Assembly (NCBI GenBank): GCA_013214695.1
Contig: JABSRX010000002.1
Coordinates: forward strand, 11,541 to 58,332
From: Rhizobiaceae bacterium
GTDB lineage: Bacteria; Pseudomonadota; Alphaproteobacteria; Rhizobiales; Rhizobiaceae
DNA: 46,792 nucleotides
Direction: 5' to 3'
Below the pieces are notes generated by a model. It saw nothing but the letters and a program-made list of their open reading frames with translations. It was not told the DNA's origin and did not search any database. The position numbers and the translations under genes were made by a program. Shown here one piece after another: positions 25,356-33,156 of this stretch. How positions within the stretch are numbered: the stretch's first letter is position 1; each line of letters starts with the position of its first letter.

Positions 25356-26993
25356 ATGACCGCTGCACAATCCGCTCCAACGGGCGCCAACATCATTGCG
25401 CAAAAACTCAAGCAAGCCGGCTGTAAGCGCGCCTTTGGCATTCCCGGCGGCGAGGTGTTGGCCATTTTGACCGGGTTGGACGAGGCGGGCATCGATTTTC
25501 ACCTGGCCAAGCATGAAAACGCTGCAGGTTTCATGGCCGAAGGCGCTTGGCATGCCGAGGAACCAGGCTCCCGCGCCCCCGGTATTTTGGTGGCAACGGT
25601 TGGTCCCGGTGTTTCCAACGCGGTCAATGTGATCGCCAATGCCGAGCAGGACCGCGTCCCACTGATCTTCCTGACCGGCTGCGTTGATATCGATGTGGCC
25701 GAAACCTACACCCACCAGATCTTTGACCATCAGGCGATCCTGCGTCCGATCGTCAAAGCCTCCTTTCGGGCTAGCAAAGGCACGATCGGCGTGATGATGG
25801 AGAAGGCTTTGTCCATCGCCATGGACGGTCAACCCGGCCCGGTTCACATCGACGTGCCGATCAGCGTGGCCGAAGGCGAAAGCAACGAAGTACTGACCGA
25901 GCTGGCGCAACTTGCGCCGGCTTCAATGACCGCGCCCGATCCCATAGTCGGCGATGCCATTGATGCGCTGAACGCCGCCGAGCGCCCGCTGGTGATTGCC
26001 GGTGTCGATGCTGTGACCGAAAATGCCAGCGCCGAACTGACGGCTTTTTGCCGCCAGCACCACATCCCTGTCATCACCACCTACAAGGGCAAAGGTCTGT
26101 TGGATGAGCACGACCCGCTTTGCCTGGGCGGACACGGCCTCTCACCAAAGGCTGAGAAAAGCCTGCTGCCGTTTGTCAAACAGGCCGACTGCGTTTTGTT
26201 GGCAGGTTATGATCCGATCGAAATGCGCGCCGGCTGGCGCAATCCATGGGCTGACGACGCCAAGGTGATCGAGATCACCCCGGTCCTGCGCACCCATGGC
26301 ATGCACCGGGTCGACATCACCCTGCGGGCGGCCATCAAGCCGACGCTTGCGCAACTGGGCCATGGTCTGGAGGTGAAAACCCGCTGGACTGGTGGCGAAG
26401 CCCTGGCCGTCCGGAGTGATTTGGAACAGGCCTTCACTGCCAGCGATGACTGGGGCCCGGGTCAGGTTTTTGCCACGCTGAACGACTGCCTGCCTGAAGA
26501 TCGGGTGGTCACTGCAGACGCTGGCGCCCACCGCATCCTGGTGTCCCAGATGTGGCAGTGCAAGCATCCCCATTCCTTCCTGCAGTCCACCGCTCTGTGC
26601 ACCATGGGCTGCGCCGTACCGCTCGCTGCCGGTTACAAATTGGCCAAGCCGCAGACACCGGTCTGCGCCTTTGTTGGTGATGCCGGACTGGAAATGGGTT
26701 TGGGCGAACTGGCCACCATCCGCGACATGAAATTGCCTGTCATCATTTGCGTTTTGGTGGATGAGTCCCTGGCGCTGATTGAACTCAAGCAGCGCGGCAG
26801 CCAGCGCAAGAATGTGGGTGTTGATTTCGATGGTACTGATTTTGTCGGCGTCGCCAAAGCAATGGGCGGCCACGGCGTCTGGGTTGATGACGCGGAGACG
26901 CTGAAGGTGGCGGCCGCTGAAGCACTGCAGCGCGACACCTTTACGGTACTGGCATGCCGCATTGGCCGCCGTGCCTATGACGGAACCTTTTAG
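25356..26993 (+). CDS. Thiamine pyrophosphate-binding enzyme, acetolactate synthase-like, second copy
   Basis: A 545-residue TPP enzyme of the acetohydroxyacid synthase superfamily. The catalytic Glu is in AKHENAAGFMAEG (about residue 54). The TPP/Mg motif begins GDAGLEMGLGELATI (about 440) and ends around VDESLALIELKQ. It is only distantly similar to the copy at 13878 and has no strong link to IlvB. ATG 25356 was chosen over 25296 because GGAAAA precedes it and the longer start adds non-family sequence. Its TAG stop overlaps the TAA of the convergent DUF302 gene. The divergent LacI gene suggests substrate-responsive control. Reaction unknown. Confidence 0.85.
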   Translation: MTAAQSAPTGANIIAQKLKQAGCKRAFGIPGGEVLAILTGLDEAGIDFHLAKHENAAGFMAEGAWHAEEPGSRAPGILVATVGPGVSNAVNVIANAEQDRVPLIFLTGCVDIDVAETYTHQIFDHQAILRPIVKASFRASKGTIGVMMEKALSIAMDGQPGPVHIDVPISVAEGESNEVLTELAQLAPASMTAPDPIVGDAIDALNAAERPLVIAGVDAVTENASAELTAFCRQHHIPVITTYKGKGLLDEHDPLCLGGHGLSPKAEKSLLPFVKQADCVLLAGYDPIEMRAGWRNPWADDAKVIEITPVLRTHGMHRVDITLRAAIKPTLAQLGHGLEVKTRWTGGEALAVRSDLEQAFTASDDWGPGQVFATLNDCLPEDRVVTADAGAHRILVSQMWQCKHPHSFLQSTALCTMGCAVPLAAGYKLAKPQTPVCAFVGDAGLEMGLGELATIRDMKLPVIICVLVDESLALIELKQRGSQRKNVGVDFDGTDFVGVAKAMGGHGVWVDDAETLKVAAAEALQRDTFTVLACRIGRRAYDGTF

Positions 26994-27469
26994 TCGCTGC
27001 TGATTGCCCGCCGGGCGATCTTGTCGAAAACGCCGTCCAGTTCCTTGGCCAATGAGGCAAGGTCCGGTTTCGCTGTGGCGAAATAGGGGGCAAAGACATG
27101 GCTCGGCGTTTTATAAGCAAGCGTCGCGCTGCCGTTGACGTTTTCGGTGATGTAGAATCGGATCGGCGCCTCGATCCCGGCCTTAACGCTGGCCTCCAGC
27201 ATGCGAAGGGCATAATCGTTGCGGTAGACGCCGATGATCATATTGCCCGGAATTTTGATCTTGCGGCGCTTGGCGCCGGATGAGGCGCTGGCCCGGGTAA
27301 CCAGCAGCATCTTTTCCGCCTTCACGGCAGCATTCAGTTTCTTGACCATGTCGGAATAGCTGATGGTGGTTTCATGACGTACCCAGCCCGTGGGCTCGGC
27401 TGTATGGGCCGTGAGGCTCCAGCCAATAAACAGAACGAGCAGGGCAGTCAGCTTCAGCGGGTAGTTCAT
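26990..27469 (-). CDS. DUF302-domain periplasmic protein
   Basis: A 159-residue protein with a Sec signal peptide (hydrophobic LKLTALLVLFIGWSLTAHT, cleavage near TAHTA before EPTGW) and one DUF302 domain (about 30-150), recognised from VRHETTISYSDMVKKLNAAVKAEKMLLV (about 31-58, described by position) and the later PGNMIIGVYRNDYALRMLEA. Function of DUF302 is not established. It begins 9 nt after the YeeE/YedE gene, so the two are one transcription unit. The domain has a pattern of small beta-alpha units and no cysteine in the mature part. The last codons overlap the stop of the opposing TPP enzyme. Confidence 0.82.
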   Translation of the reverse strand: MNYPLKLTALLVLFIGWSLTAHTAEPTGWVRHETTISYSDMVKKLNAAVKAEKMLLVTRASASSGAKRRKIKIPGNMIIGVYRNDYALRMLEASVKAGIEAPIRFYITENVNGSATLAYKTPSHVFAPYFATAKPDLASLAKELDGVFDKIARRAISSD

Positions 27470-27478
27470 GTCAATTTC

Positions 27479-28660
27479 TCACCAATTGTAGCGGATTTTC
27501 AATTTGGCCATCACCGAACTGCCGGCAAAGGCAACGACGCCCCAGAGCCAGCCGTGCATGCTGCCGGAGACGATGCCACCGAGATAGGCGCCGATATTGC
27601 AGCCATAGGCGAGCCGGGCGCCGTAACCCATCAGCAGGCCACCGATGACGGCGGTCGCGACGTTTCTCCAGCCAATGCGCAGGATCGGGTTGAACTTGCC
27701 GGCCAGTGATGCGGCGGCCATGGCGCCGAAAATAATTCCAAAGTTCATGATCGACGTGGAATTGGCAAAGACGCTGTTCTCGACGGCCCGCGCCCGCCCG
27801 CCGCTCCAATAGGGCCAGCTCAACACATCGATGCCGATGATGTTGGCAAACTTGGCGCCCCATAAAGCGAAACCCGATGTGATGCCCCAGGGGCGGCCCA
27901 GTGTTAGAATGGTGGCCACGCTGACAACGACCAGCGCAATGATGCCGAGCGTATGGGACCAGGGCCCACCCAGAATGGATCCGGTCTGGCGTGGTGATTC
28001 CAAACTGCCATGGGCTTTCACCTCAATGCGCCGGCTCCACCACCAGATCAGGCCGGTGATGGCAAAAATCACTACCAGCGCGCCGGGTGCCCCGAATTCT
28101 CGAACCATGGAAAAGCTCTCTATTCGGGGCAGTCCGCGCCAGGCCGGCAAGTGCCAGGTGCCGATCAGCGATCCGGTGATGAAGGCGGCAAGCGTGATCA
28201 CCATACGGGTGCTGCCACCGCCGACGGTAAACAAGGTGCCGGATCCACATCCACCGCCGAGCTGCATGCCCATGCCGAAGATAAAGGCGCCGACTGTGGC
28301 CGTCACACCAAACGGCAGAACCCAGGCGCCGCTGCGCAGACCGAGATCGGCGAAGGGCGGGCCATAGTCGATCAGCGGAAAGGTGAACAGACAGGCCGCC
28401 GCCAGCAGAATCATCTGCGCCCGCAATCCCTGACCACGGCGTTCAGTGACAATGCGCCTCCAGGCGGCCGTGAAACCGAAGGCGGCATGATAAAGCCCGA
28501 TGCCTGCCAATCCACCGATGGCCACCGCAATGACATAACGCGTGCCGCCATAATTGGAGGCAGCATAAGCCACCCACAAAATGCCCAAAACCGCGATGGC
28601 AAAGGGCAGTTTGGGCGGAATGTGCGTGTTTTCACCCTGAAAAACGGCAGTTTGGGACAT
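27479..28660 (-). CDS. YeeE/YedE-family membrane protein (sulfur-compound transporter type)
   Basis: A 393-residue polytopic membrane protein. Two family motifs around conserved Cys are visible: MQLGGGCGSGTLFTVGGGS (about 132-150) and GYGARLAYGCNIGAYLGG (about 345-362). These match the YeeE/YedE (sulfur transport, PF04143) pattern, whose best-known member, TsuA, moves thiosulfate by relay between cysteines. Here both Cys-bearing motifs are intact, so transport of thiosulfate or another small sulfur compound is plausible. It is followed by DUF302. The gene is divergent from the TTC38-like gene and has no visible link to the sulfur-oxidation genes usually near its relatives. Confidence 0.85.
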   Translation of the reverse strand: MSQTAVFQGENTHIPPKLPFAIAVLGILWVAYAASNYGGTRYVIAVAIGGLAGIGLYHAAFGFTAAWRRIVTERRGQGLRAQMILLAAACLFTFPLIDYGPPFADLGLRSGAWVLPFGVTATVGAFIFGMGMQLGGGCGSGTLFTVGGGSTRMVITLAAFITGSLIGTWHLPAWRGLPRIESFSMVREFGAPGALVVIFAITGLIWWWSRRIEVKAHGSLESPRQTGSILGGPWSHTLGIIALVVVSVATILTLGRPWGITSGFALWGAKFANIIGIDVLSWPYWSGGRARAVENSVFANSTSIMNFGIIFGAMAAASLAGKFNPILRIGWRNVATAVIGGLLMGYGARLAYGCNIGAYLGGIVSGSMHGWLWGVVAFAGSSVMAKLKIRYNW

Positions 28661-28839
28661 GATTTCCAGCTCGCAAGGGGCACTTCAATGCGTCGAACAT
28701 AGCATTGCCACAAGTAAGGCGGGCCGAAAGTCAACTTTTGCGGTTTTTCTTCACACAAATGTCACGAGGGTTTATTTGCCGATTCCCCCGTCGAAATGTT
28801 GTCTGGGCTCAACAAAATTCTGGCGAGGCCAACATCAAT

Positions 28840-30219
28840 ATGACAACACGCGACGATTTGTTTGGGTGCACCGTCACCATGTCTTCTGAGGGCGATATGA
28901 CGGCATGGAATGACACCCAATTGGGCTTTCTGGCCCACGCCGCCGCCACCCCAGATCACCTTGGCAAAACCATGGCCAGTGATCCCGGATTTGCACTGCC
29001 AGTGATCTGTAAAGGGCTGTTTTCGCTGCTGCTGGCCCGCAAGGAGCTCAATGCTGTTGCTGTTGAAGCGGAGACAAAGGCACGTCAGTTGGTTGAGGCG
29101 CGGCCGGTTTCGCAACGTGAAATGGCTTTCCTTGAAGCACTGGCCGATTGGAACAGGGGCCGTCCGAAAGCTGCCGGCGACCGCCTCAACCAGGTCGTGC
29201 TGGCCAATCCCCATGACGCCCTGGCAATGAAACTGGTTCAGGCCATTCGCTTTGTGCTGGGCGACGCGGTCGGTATGCGCGCTTCCATTGAAACGGTCAT
29301 TCCGCATCTGTCTCCCGATCAGCGGCTTTATGGATATGCCTTGGGCTGCCATGCCTTCACCCTTGAAGAAAGCAGCGAATATGCGCAGGCAGAACGCATC
29401 GGTCGCGAAGGCGTGCTGCATTCGCCGGACGACGCCTGGGGTCTGCACGCTGTGGCGCATGTCTATGACATGACCAATGATACGACGGCTGGCCTGCAGT
29501 GGTTGAACAAGCGCACCCAGGCCTGGGCGCACTGCAACAATTTCCGTTACCATGTCTGGTGGCACATGGCGTTGATGCATCTGGATCGCGGCGAGATCGA
29601 CGCCGTCTTTGATCTCTATGATCAGAAAATCCGCCAGGACAAAACCGACGACTATCGCGACATTTCCAATGCAGCCTCGCTGCTGTCACGTCTTGAACTG
29701 GACGGGCACAAGGTTGGCGATCGCTGGGAAGAACTGGCGCAATTGTCACAAGGCCGCACCGAAGATGGCTGTTTGGCCTTTGCCGACTTGCATTACGTGC
29801 TGTCGCTGATTGGTGGCGAGCGCAAGGCGGCGGTGGGTGACCTGCTCACACGCATGCGCAAGGATGCCGCCACCGAAGCCAGCGACATGGACCGGATCAT
29901 GAAGCATCCGGGTCTGTCCGCCGCTGAAGGTCTCGAGGCCTTTGGTGAAGGCGACTATGCCCAGGCGTTCCAGCATCTCGCCGGAGCACGCCGCGCTATG
30001 CAGACCATCGGTGGCAGCCACGCACAGCGCGATGTTTTCGAGCGTTTGACAATTGAGGCAGCGCTGCGTGGCGGTTATTTTGACACGGCAGAACAGTTCT
30101 TGATGGAGCGTACCCAATGCCGCGCCGGCAAGATGGACCGTTTTGCCAGCAGCCGAATGGACGAGTTGAACCGACTGCGCAGCCACCGCGGCGCGCCGCA
30201 GGTGATCCCCGCAGAATAA
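28840..30219 (+). CDS. Tetratricopeptide-type repeat protein of the TTC38 family
   Basis: A 459-residue, largely helical soluble protein. Repeated helix pairs with TPR-like spacing run through most of the chain. The segment DDAWGLHAVAHVYDM (about 203-217), followed by WHMALMHLDRGE (about 241-252), matches what I recall of the TTC38-like family, named after a vertebrate protein and also found in bacteria. Function is unknown. The frame is open upstream to 28705, but ATG 28840 follows GCGAGG and begins a clean protein (MTTRDDLFG). It is separated by 68 bp from the opg operon and could be read into it. Confidence 0.78.
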   Translation: MTTRDDLFGCTVTMSSEGDMTAWNDTQLGFLAHAAATPDHLGKTMASDPGFALPVICKGLFSLLLARKELNAVAVEAETKARQLVEARPVSQREMAFLEALADWNRGRPKAAGDRLNQVVLANPHDALAMKLVQAIRFVLGDAVGMRASIETVIPHLSPDQRLYGYALGCHAFTLEESSEYAQAERIGREGVLHSPDDAWGLHAVAHVYDMTNDTTAGLQWLNKRTQAWAHCNNFRYHVWWHMALMHLDRGEIDAVFDLYDQKIRQDKTDDYRDISNAASLLSRLELDGHKVGDRWEELAQLSQGRTEDGCLAFADLHYVLSLIGGERKAAVGDLLTRMRKDAATEASDMDRIMKHPGLSAAEGLEAFGEGDYAQAFQHLAGARRAMQTIGGSHAQRDVFERLTIEAALRGGYFDTAEQFLMERTQCRAGKMDRFASSRMDELNRLRSHRGAPQVIPAE

Positions 30220-30287
30220 TGGTTGCGCAATAGACGAATTGGCGGCATCTGAACGGCGATTGCGGCACAAGACTTGGAACTGACGAC

Positions 30288-31562
30288 ATGACGGCAACGG
30301 CACCAAAGAGAACGGTTCGCGATCCGCGGCTGGACTTCTTCCGCGGACTGGCGATGTTTGTCATCTTCATCGCCCATACGCCGCGCGATTTCTGGGCGCT
30401 TTGGATTCCGGCCCGGTTCGGATTTTCCGACGCCACCGAGACCTTTGTTTTCTGCTCCGGCATGGCCTCGGCGCTGGCCTTTGGGGCTGTCTTCCATAAA
30501 AAGGGATGGCTGATGGGCACGGCGCGGATTGTTTACCGCGTCTGGCAGGTCTATTGGGCCCATATCGGCCTGTTCTTTGCGGTTCTGCTGCTGGTCACCA
30601 GTTTCGATGCCGCGGGCATATTCACCAGCGAATATTGGCAGCGTTCCTATGTCGGGGCGCTTAACCTGAAGCACTTCTTCACCAAGACCCCGGATCTGAT
30701 CATTGGCCTGTTCACGCTGACCTATGTGCCGAACTATTTTGACATTCTGCCGATGTATCTGGTGATCCTGGCGATGATCCCGATCGTCATGGGCCTGCAG
30801 CGGATCTCTCTTTGGGCGGTTGCGTCCTTCGTGATCGGCGTGTGGCTGCTGGCCAACCTGGAACTGTTCGGCGCCGAGCCGATCAATTTTCCAGCCGAGC
30901 CCTGGTCACAGCGTAATTGGTTCTTCAATCCACTGGGCTGGCAGTTGGTCTTCTTTACGGGCTTTGCCTTTATGAGCGGCTGGATCAAGCCGCCACCGGT
31001 CGACAAGCGGCTGATCATCCTGGCCATCGTGATCATTCTGGTCAGCCTGCCCTTTGCCTATTTCCGCATCTACAATGCCAAGCCGGGCTGGTTCCTCTAC
31101 ACCGAACTGAGCCCCTGGTTCAAAGAGCAACGAGCAGCGATTGCGCCGCTTCGCGGCAAGTCCGAGTTTGGTCTGTTCCGCTACATCCACTTCCTGGCCA
31201 CGGCCTATCTGGCCTGGGTCGCTGTCGGTCCGCTGGGATCGCGGCTGAAGAACTGGGGCCGCTTCCAGATCATTGTCGACACCATTCGCAAAGTGGGTCA
31301 GCAGTCGCTGGCGGTGTTTGTCTCGAGTTTGGTGATTGCGCAGATCGTTGGCATGGGCTTCCGCATGTTCAGCACCCATTGGGCGGTTGTCCTGATTGGT
31401 AACCTGATTGGCTTTGCCGCGCTGATTGCCGTTGCCCACACCGCGGCCTGGTTCAAATCTCAACCGTGGCGTCAACAAAAAGTGACCCCGGCTGCCACAT
31501 CGCCTTCGCATTCAGGCGGTTCAACAATGCCCATGGGCGCCCCAGCAAGAAAGATCGATTAA
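30288..31562 (+). CDS. opgC: OpgC-type membrane acyltransferase (periplasmic glucan succinyl transferase)
   Basis: A 424-residue inner-membrane protein with about ten helices. The N-terminus RDPRLDFFRGLAMFVIFIAHTPRDF carries the conserved FRGLA block and the His of OpgC proteins (about 10-34, described by position). OpgC-type enzymes add succinyl groups to osmoregulated periplasmic glucans, using a cytoplasmic acyl donor. In Rhodobacter sphaeroides opgC lies in the opg cluster. Here it is first, and opgG starts only 4 nt after it. The length is close to the known proteins. Confidence 0.9.
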   Translation: MTATAPKRTVRDPRLDFFRGLAMFVIFIAHTPRDFWALWIPARFGFSDATETFVFCSGMASALAFGAVFHKKGWLMGTARIVYRVWQVYWAHIGLFFAVLLLVTSFDAAGIFTSEYWQRSYVGALNLKHFFTKTPDLIIGLFTLTYVPNYFDILPMYLVILAMIPIVMGLQRISLWAVASFVIGVWLLANLELFGAEPINFPAEPWSQRNWFFNPLGWQLVFFTGFAFMSGWIKPPPVDKRLIILAIVIILVSLPFAYFRIYNAKPGWFLYTELSPWFKEQRAAIAPLRGKSEFGLFRYIHFLATAYLAWVAVGPLGSRLKNWGRFQIIVDTIRKVGQQSLAVFVSSLVIAQIVGMGFRMFSTHWAVVLIGNLIGFAALIAVAHTAAWFKSQPWRQQKVTPAATSPSHSGGSTMPMGAPARKID

Positions 31563-31566
31563 GCGC

Positions 31567-33156
31567 ATGATCAGCAGACGCACACTTTTGGGTTTGATCG
31601 CCATGGCCGGCAGCGCTGGCCTGCCGACACTGGGTGCGTTTGCCTCCGATGGAGAATCGGGTGAATCGGCCAGCGATGCAGCTGCCACAAAGCCGGTGAA
31701 GAAACCCGCTGTGCCTGTCAAACTGGGTAAGGCACAGGCATTCTCCCGCGATGCGCTGGTGGCCAAGGCCAAAGCTTTGGCCGAAGCCGATTACGTGCCG
31801 CCGCGCAAGATCCCGCAGCCTTGGATCGACATGTCCTATGACGAGTACAAGGGCATCCAGTTCAATCCGGAATCCGGCCTGTGGGCCGACAGCGAAATGC
31901 CCTACATCATGGAGTTTTTTGCGCCGGGTCTTTACTTCCCGTCGGCGATCACCATCGACGTGGTCGAGGGCGACACCAGCCGGCCTGTGCTGTTCTCCAA
32001 AGAAGTGTTCCGCTACGGCCACCTGGTGCCGGATCTGCCGGTCGACGATACGCTCGGTTATGCCGGGTTCCGTGTGCGCACCACGATCAACGACCCGGTG
32101 CGCAAGGACGAATTTGTCGTCTTCCAGGGTGCCAGCTATTTCCGGGCCGTTGGCAAGGGTCAGTATTACGGCCTGTCGGCACGTGGTCTGGCGATCGATA
32201 CCGGCGAAGCCAAGGGCGAGGAATTCCCCGATTTTCGCAGCTTCTGGATCGAAGGGGTGGAACCGGGGGCCAAGAGCTTTACCGTCCATGCGCTGCTCGA
32301 TTCACCCAGCGTCAGCGGGCTGTATTCGTTTGAGATCACCGCCGGTCTGACAACCGAGATGGACGTCAAGGCCGTGCTGTTTCCGCGGGTCGACCTGAAC
32401 CATGTGGGCATTGGTGCCGAGACCAGCATGTTCCTGTTTGACGAGACCAACCGTCACCGCTTCGACGACTTCCGTCCGGCGGTGCATGACTCCGATGGTC
32501 TGCTGATTGAAAACGGTGCGGGCGAAACTCTGTGGCGGCAATTGGCCAACCCGCTGACATTACAGGTCTCCAGTTTTGTCGACGACAATCCACGCGGTTT
32601 CGGACTGTTGCAGCGGCCACGCGACTTTGGTGACTTCGCCGATCTCGAAGCCCATTATCACAAGCGCCCGGGTCTGTGGGTCACGCCCGGCGAGGGCTGG
32701 GGCAAGGGATCTGTGACCCTGGTTGAAATTCCCGCCGACCGCGAAATCTATGACAATATCGTTGCCTACTGGCGGCCGCGTGAGCCACTGAAGGCTGGAT
32801 CGACCCATCACTTCACCTACCGGCTGAACTGGTGCGAGGAACCGCCGACCAATCAGAAATTGCCGAAGGTGCTGAACACCCGCATGGGCAACCGTTTCGT
32901 CGGTGGCCGATTGGTGACGATCGATTTCTCCGACGCACCGATCCTGCCCAAGAAGCTGGAAGACATCACGCTGCATGTCAGCTCCAACCGCGGCAAGGTG
33001 AGCGAAGGTATATTGCAGCGCAATCCACGTACCGGCGGTGTGCGGCTGGCCTTCACCTTCTATCCAGAAGAGCTGACCTCCATCGAATTGCGCGCCCAGC
33101 TGCTGGTCGACGGCAAGATGGCTTCCGAGGTCTGGCTTTACAGGTGGACTGCATGA
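31567..33156 (+). CDS. opgG: Glucan biosynthesis protein OpgG, Tat-exported
   Basis: A 529-residue periplasmic protein required to build the beta-glucan backbone. The N-terminus MISRRTLLGL with a following hydrophobic stretch is a Tat signal (Arg 4-5). The conserved MdoG domain (about 63-520) is visible from AQAFSRDALVAKAKALAEADY through PYIMEFFAPGLYFPSAI to the C-terminal beta-sandwich. Family glycosidase-like features include RHRFDDFRPAVHDSDGLLI near the middle. OpgG is needed for branching or polymerisation with OpgH. The gene overlaps opgH by 4 nt as ATGA, so both are translated together. Confidence 0.93.
   Translation: MISRRTLLGLIAMAGSAGLPTLGAFASDGESGESASDAAATKPVKKPAVPVKLGKAQAFSRDALVAKAKALAEADYVPPRKIPQPWIDMSYDEYKGIQFNPESGLWADSEMPYIMEFFAPGLYFPSAITIDVVEGDTSRPVLFSKEVFRYGHLVPDLPVDDTLGYAGFRVRTTINDPVRKDEFVVFQGASYFRAVGKGQYYGLSARGLAIDTGEAKGEEFPDFRSFWIEGVEPGAKSFTVHALLDSPSVSGLYSFEITAGLTTEMDVKAVLFPRVDLNHVGIGAETSMFLFDETNRHRFDDFRPAVHDSDGLLIENGAGETLWRQLANPLTLQVSSFVDDNPRGFGLLQRPRDFGDFADLEAHYHKRPGLWVTPGEGWGKGSVTLVEIPADREIYDNIVAYWRPREPLKAGSTHHFTYRLNWCEEPPTNQKLPKVLNTRMGNRFVGGRLVTIDFSDAPILPKKLEDITLHVSSNRGKVSEGILQRNPRTGGVRLAFTFYPEELTSIELRAQLLVDGKMASEVWLYRWTA

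Noticed and set aside
32832-33152. Upstream extension of opgH
   Set aside because: This part lies fully inside opgG in another frame. The ATG at 33153 overlaps the opgG stop and gives the normal short OpgH.
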